A DNA stretch of 8,312 nucleotides from Bacteroidota bacterium (GTDB lineage: Bacteria > Bacteroidota > Bacteroidia > AKYH767-A > JABDAW01), in the NCBI GenBank assembly GCA_023251595.1, contig JAHEYM010000160.1, positions 1 to 8,312 on the forward strand, given 5' to 3'. The first letter of the stretch is position 1; every line of letters begins with the position of its first letter. Shown here in pieces: positions 6,372-8,312 of this stretch. The translations under genes and the position numbers were made by a program. The notes below the pieces were generated by a model, which saw only the letters and a program-made list of their open reading frames with translations, did no database searches and was not told where the DNA came from.

Positions 6372-6992
6372 GTGAGTCTGAAAGTATCAAATAAAGACGG
6401 TATCAGTATCTGGTACAAGATATTAATCGTCTTTTTAACAATAAATTTGTGTGGTTTAGGATATCTATACTATTACAAATTCTATGGGCAACAAAAGCAA
6501 GCAGAAACTACTCAGGAGGTAGATTCGTTGCTCACCACTATTGATGTGCCTGTTCCAGATATGACCGAAAGTGAACCAGATGCGGTGGTTGAATCCCCTG
6601 CAAAAGTGGTGAAGACACCTGCGGTGAAAGAGGAGATTAAGACCGTGGTGCCATCTAAATCCGAGAAATTAAGCGAGGAGAAAACCGTCAACAATCCTGT
6701 TTCGCCGACTAAAATGGAGATTAAAGATGGTATCACAGGCACTTGGCTGGTATGTTTAGGGACATTTAGAGAACTTGGAAACGCTGAAAAGTTAGTACAG
6801 GGCTTGATTAAGCAAGGAATTCCGGCAGAAGCAATAGCTGGTGATATGTTTGAAAAAATGCAGAAAGGATATACTTTGGTGATAGTCGGTAAGCGTCTCT
6901 CGGAAAAACAGGCTCAGGATTTGGCAAATGAGATGAAACTGATGGGTCAGAATTACTATGTCCGCGATGGTGGAGCTTACGGCGCTAATTAA
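6372..6992 (+). CDS. Single-pass membrane protein with C-terminal SPOR domain
   Basis: This is a 206-residue protein with a short cytoplasmic start, one membrane helix at about 14-36, a linker rich in Pro, Glu, Lys, Val and Thr (about 40-120), and a SPOR-type domain at about 124-198 (WLVCLGTFRELGNAEKL through YYVRD). SPOR domains bind peptidoglycan stripped of stem peptides, often at the division septum, so an envelope or division role is likely; the exact partner is unknown. The start must be GTG 6372: an in-frame TGA lies at 6354-6356, no other start codon lies between, and the first internal ATG (6484) would remove the membrane helix. A strong promoter match lies about 100 bp upstream. The gene runs towards the Fe-S carrier gene and stops 18 bp from it. 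Confidence 0.87.
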   Translation: MSLKVSNKDGISIWYKILIVFLTINLCGLGYLYYYKFYGQQKQAETTQEVDSLLTTIDVPVPDMTESEPDAVVESPAKVVKTPAVKEEIKTVVPSKSEKLSEEKTVNNPVSPTKMEIKDGITGTWLVCLGTFRELGNAEKLVQGLIKQGIPAEAIAGDMFEKMQKGYTLVIVGKRLSEKQAQDLANEMKLMGQNYYVRDGGAYGAN

Positions 6993-7010
6993 AGAAACGG
7001 ATTACTCTTT

Positions 7011-7616
7011 TTACAACGATTCTGCGATAACTTCTTGAACACCAGGCACCATCTGCTTTAAAAGATTCTCAATCCCTGCTTTCAGTGTTAGTGTTGAAGA
7101 AGGGCATCCGCTACAAGACCCTCTGAGGGATACGGTGACAATTCCATTGACATAAGATTTCAGATCGATTGCTCCTCCATCTCCTTCGACAGCGGGTCTG
7201 ATATATTCGTCCATTACTTCTCGAATCTTTTGCACAGTTTCCTCATTTCCTGCAGAAACGTCTTTCATATACTCCTCATTCGCCATGAGTTCTTTTGCCG
7301 GATGTACGGAAAATATTTTTTCACCCGATTGAATAAAACTCCTTATAAACTCACGGAGGATATGAACCATGTCATCCCATTCGAGATCTTGTGTCTTTGT
7401 AATGGTGATGAAATTTGCTGAAAGAAAAACACTTCTGATTCCGGAGAAACCAAACAGTTGAGCAGCCAAAGGACAATCTGCTGCTGCTTCCGGAGAAAAA
7501 TATTCAAGATAACCTTCGGGCAAAATCATTCCGTTCACGACGAATTTCATGCTCGCCGGATTTGGTGTGCTTTCGGCGTAAACAGTTACCGGAGTTGTAG
7601 AGGGTGTTGTGCTCAT
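7011..7616 (-). CDS. NifU-family Fe-S cluster carrier (Nfu_N + NifU domains)
   Basis: This is a 201-residue cytoplasmic protein with the domain order of mitochondrial NFU1: an N-terminal Nfu_N domain (about 11-98, with the typical STPNPASMKF at 16-25) and a C-terminal NifU domain (about 126-192). The NifU domain holds GSCSGCPSS, whose C168-x-x-C171 pair ligates a [4Fe-4S] cluster shared between two subunits. Such proteins pass assembled clusters to target enzymes. Length and motifs are complete. The start ATG (7616-7614) overlaps the stop of the upstream T9SS gene as ATGA, so the two are probably translated from one mRNA with coupling. This pairing of an exported cargo gene with a Fe-S carrier gene is unexpected and may be only a packing effect. 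The 3' end faces the SPOR gene across 18 bp. Confidence 0.94.
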   Translation of the reverse strand: MSTTPSTTPVTVYAESTPNPASMKFVVNGMILPEGYLEYFSPEAAADCPLAAQLFGFSGIRSVFLSANFITITKTQDLEWDDMVHILREFIRSFIQSGEKIFSVHPAKELMANEEYMKDVSAGNEETVQKIREVMDEYIRPAVEGDGGAIDLKSYVNGIVTVSLRGSCSGCPSSTLTLKAGIENLLKQMVPGVQEVIAESL

Positions 7617-8312
7617 TTTTGAATAATGATTTTACGTGTTTCAATAAAATTACAGCCCTGAATTTTCAACAAATAAATTCCGACAGTTAGATTTGGTATA
7701 TATATAGAGACTGGGGAAAAGGATGCTTGCTTTAGCTGATCAATATATATAGTTTTTCCTGAATAATCAATAAGCCGCAGATCGACGGAAACTTCACCCG
7801 TAACAGAAACTTCAATATTGAAATGTCCATCATTTGGATTGGGAAAAATATTCAGGGAAGGAAAATTTTCTTCTGCAGAAACACCAGCCGGAGTCTGCAA
7901 TACCACGATATTATATGTCAAGGTATCACAACAATTATAGTTACATGCAATCAGTGTAACTATATATGTACCGGGAGTCAAAAAAACATGAGTCGGATTC
8001 ACCTGTTGGGAGGTTGAACCATCTCCAAAATCCCAGAAATATGTTGTTGCATTTACACTGTAGTTTGTGAAATGATTGTAAGCATTCGACGAGAGAATTA
8101 TTGTGTCAACATCGGGTTGAAATGCGGCAATAGTGCCAATGACACTGCAATCATTTAATACGTCGATTGAACCCATAATTGTATCGCTGCACAAACCATT
8201 ACTTACTACCAGAAAAACAGGATGAATTCCCGCAGATGTATATATATGAGATGGATTTTGTAAGGTTGAATATGCACTTGTATCGCCAAAACTCCAGAGC
8301 CAGGAAGTTGGA
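7613..8312 (-). CDS. PKD-repeat protein with T9SS type A sorting domain (5' end outside window)
   Basis: These are the last 232 residues of a larger secreted protein. The reading frame stays open to the window edge, so a TTG at 8194-8192 that could be taken as a start is internal. The visible part starts in a PKD domain (SWLWSFGDTSAYSTLQNPSHIY, lacking the usual FGDG). A second, canonical PKD domain follows at about residues 60-138 with FWDFGDGS at 92-99 and NPTHVFLTPGTY after it. A T9SS type A sorting domain fills about 152-232 (NIFPNPNDG to the basic end RKIIIQK). PKD repeats form Ig-like spacers or glycan and protein contacts in surface proteins; the activity of the missing N-terminal part is unknown. 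The stop codon overlaps the Fe-S carrier gene start by 4 bp. Several TATATA tracts encode Tyr/Ile runs. Confidence 0.9.
   Translation of the reverse strand, partial: PTSWLWSFGDTSAYSTLQNPSHIYTSAGIHPVFLVVSNGLCSDTIMGSIDVLNDCSVIGTIAAFQPDVDTIILSSNAYNHFTNYSVNATTYFWDFGDGSTSQQVNPTHVFLTPGTYIVTLIACNYNCCDTLTYNIVVLQTPAGVSAEENFPSLNIFPNPNDGHFNIEVSVTGEVSVDLRLIDYSGKTIYIDQLKQASFSPVSIYIPNLTVGIYLLKIQGCNFIETRKIIIQK

Noticed and set aside
7628..7645. TTTTACGTGTTTC resembling a degenerate parS half site
   Set aside because: The core is TACGTG rather than CACGTG and the arms are not palindromic.
7613..8194. TTG at 8194 as the start of the PKD protein
   Set aside because: The frame remains open to the window edge and the upstream translation continues a PKD domain, so the true start is outside the window.

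Overview
The window looks like a chromosomal segment of a Bacteroidota (Bacteroidetes) bacterium, probably an environmental member of the phylum. Two genes end in the C-terminal sorting domain of the type IX secretion system (T9SS), a secretion route confined to that phylum. Two intergenic regions carry promoters of the Bacteroidetes sigma type (TTTG, about 20 bp, TAnnTTTG). Shine-Dalgarno sites are generally missing upstream of the starts, and base composition is moderately AT-rich. I cannot name a genus.

Layout on the + strand. mnmG (67-1944), a tRNA wobble-uridine modification enzyme, is followed after 16 bp by a zinc-ribbon SAM-dependent methyltransferase gene (1961-2860). Next come a small DUF486/DMT-type four-helix membrane protein (2971-3348), a large secreted beta-propeller protein with Asp-box repeats and a T9SS sorting domain (3418-6192, with its own candidate promoter), and a single-pass SPOR-domain protein with a GTG start (6372-6992, behind a very good promoter match).

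Layout on the - strand. An operon converges on the SPOR gene. It holds a PKD-repeat T9SS cargo gene whose 5' end lies beyond the window (7613-8312), overlapped by 4 bp (ATGA) by a NifU-family Fe-S cluster carrier gene (7011-7616). No stretch longer than 300 bp lacks a gene; the longest gap is 179 bp.

The most notable non-coding signal is a pair of parS-like ParB-binding palindromes. One fills the gap between mnmG and the methyltransferase gene (1946-1961). The other lies inside the methyltransferase gene (2631-2646). mnmG (gidA) often sits close to the replication origin and to parA/parB in bacteria, so this part of the window may belong to the origin-proximal centromere region. That is inference. 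All the genes belong to known families, and I see no CRISPR array, RNA gene, insertion sequence or clearly undescribed system.
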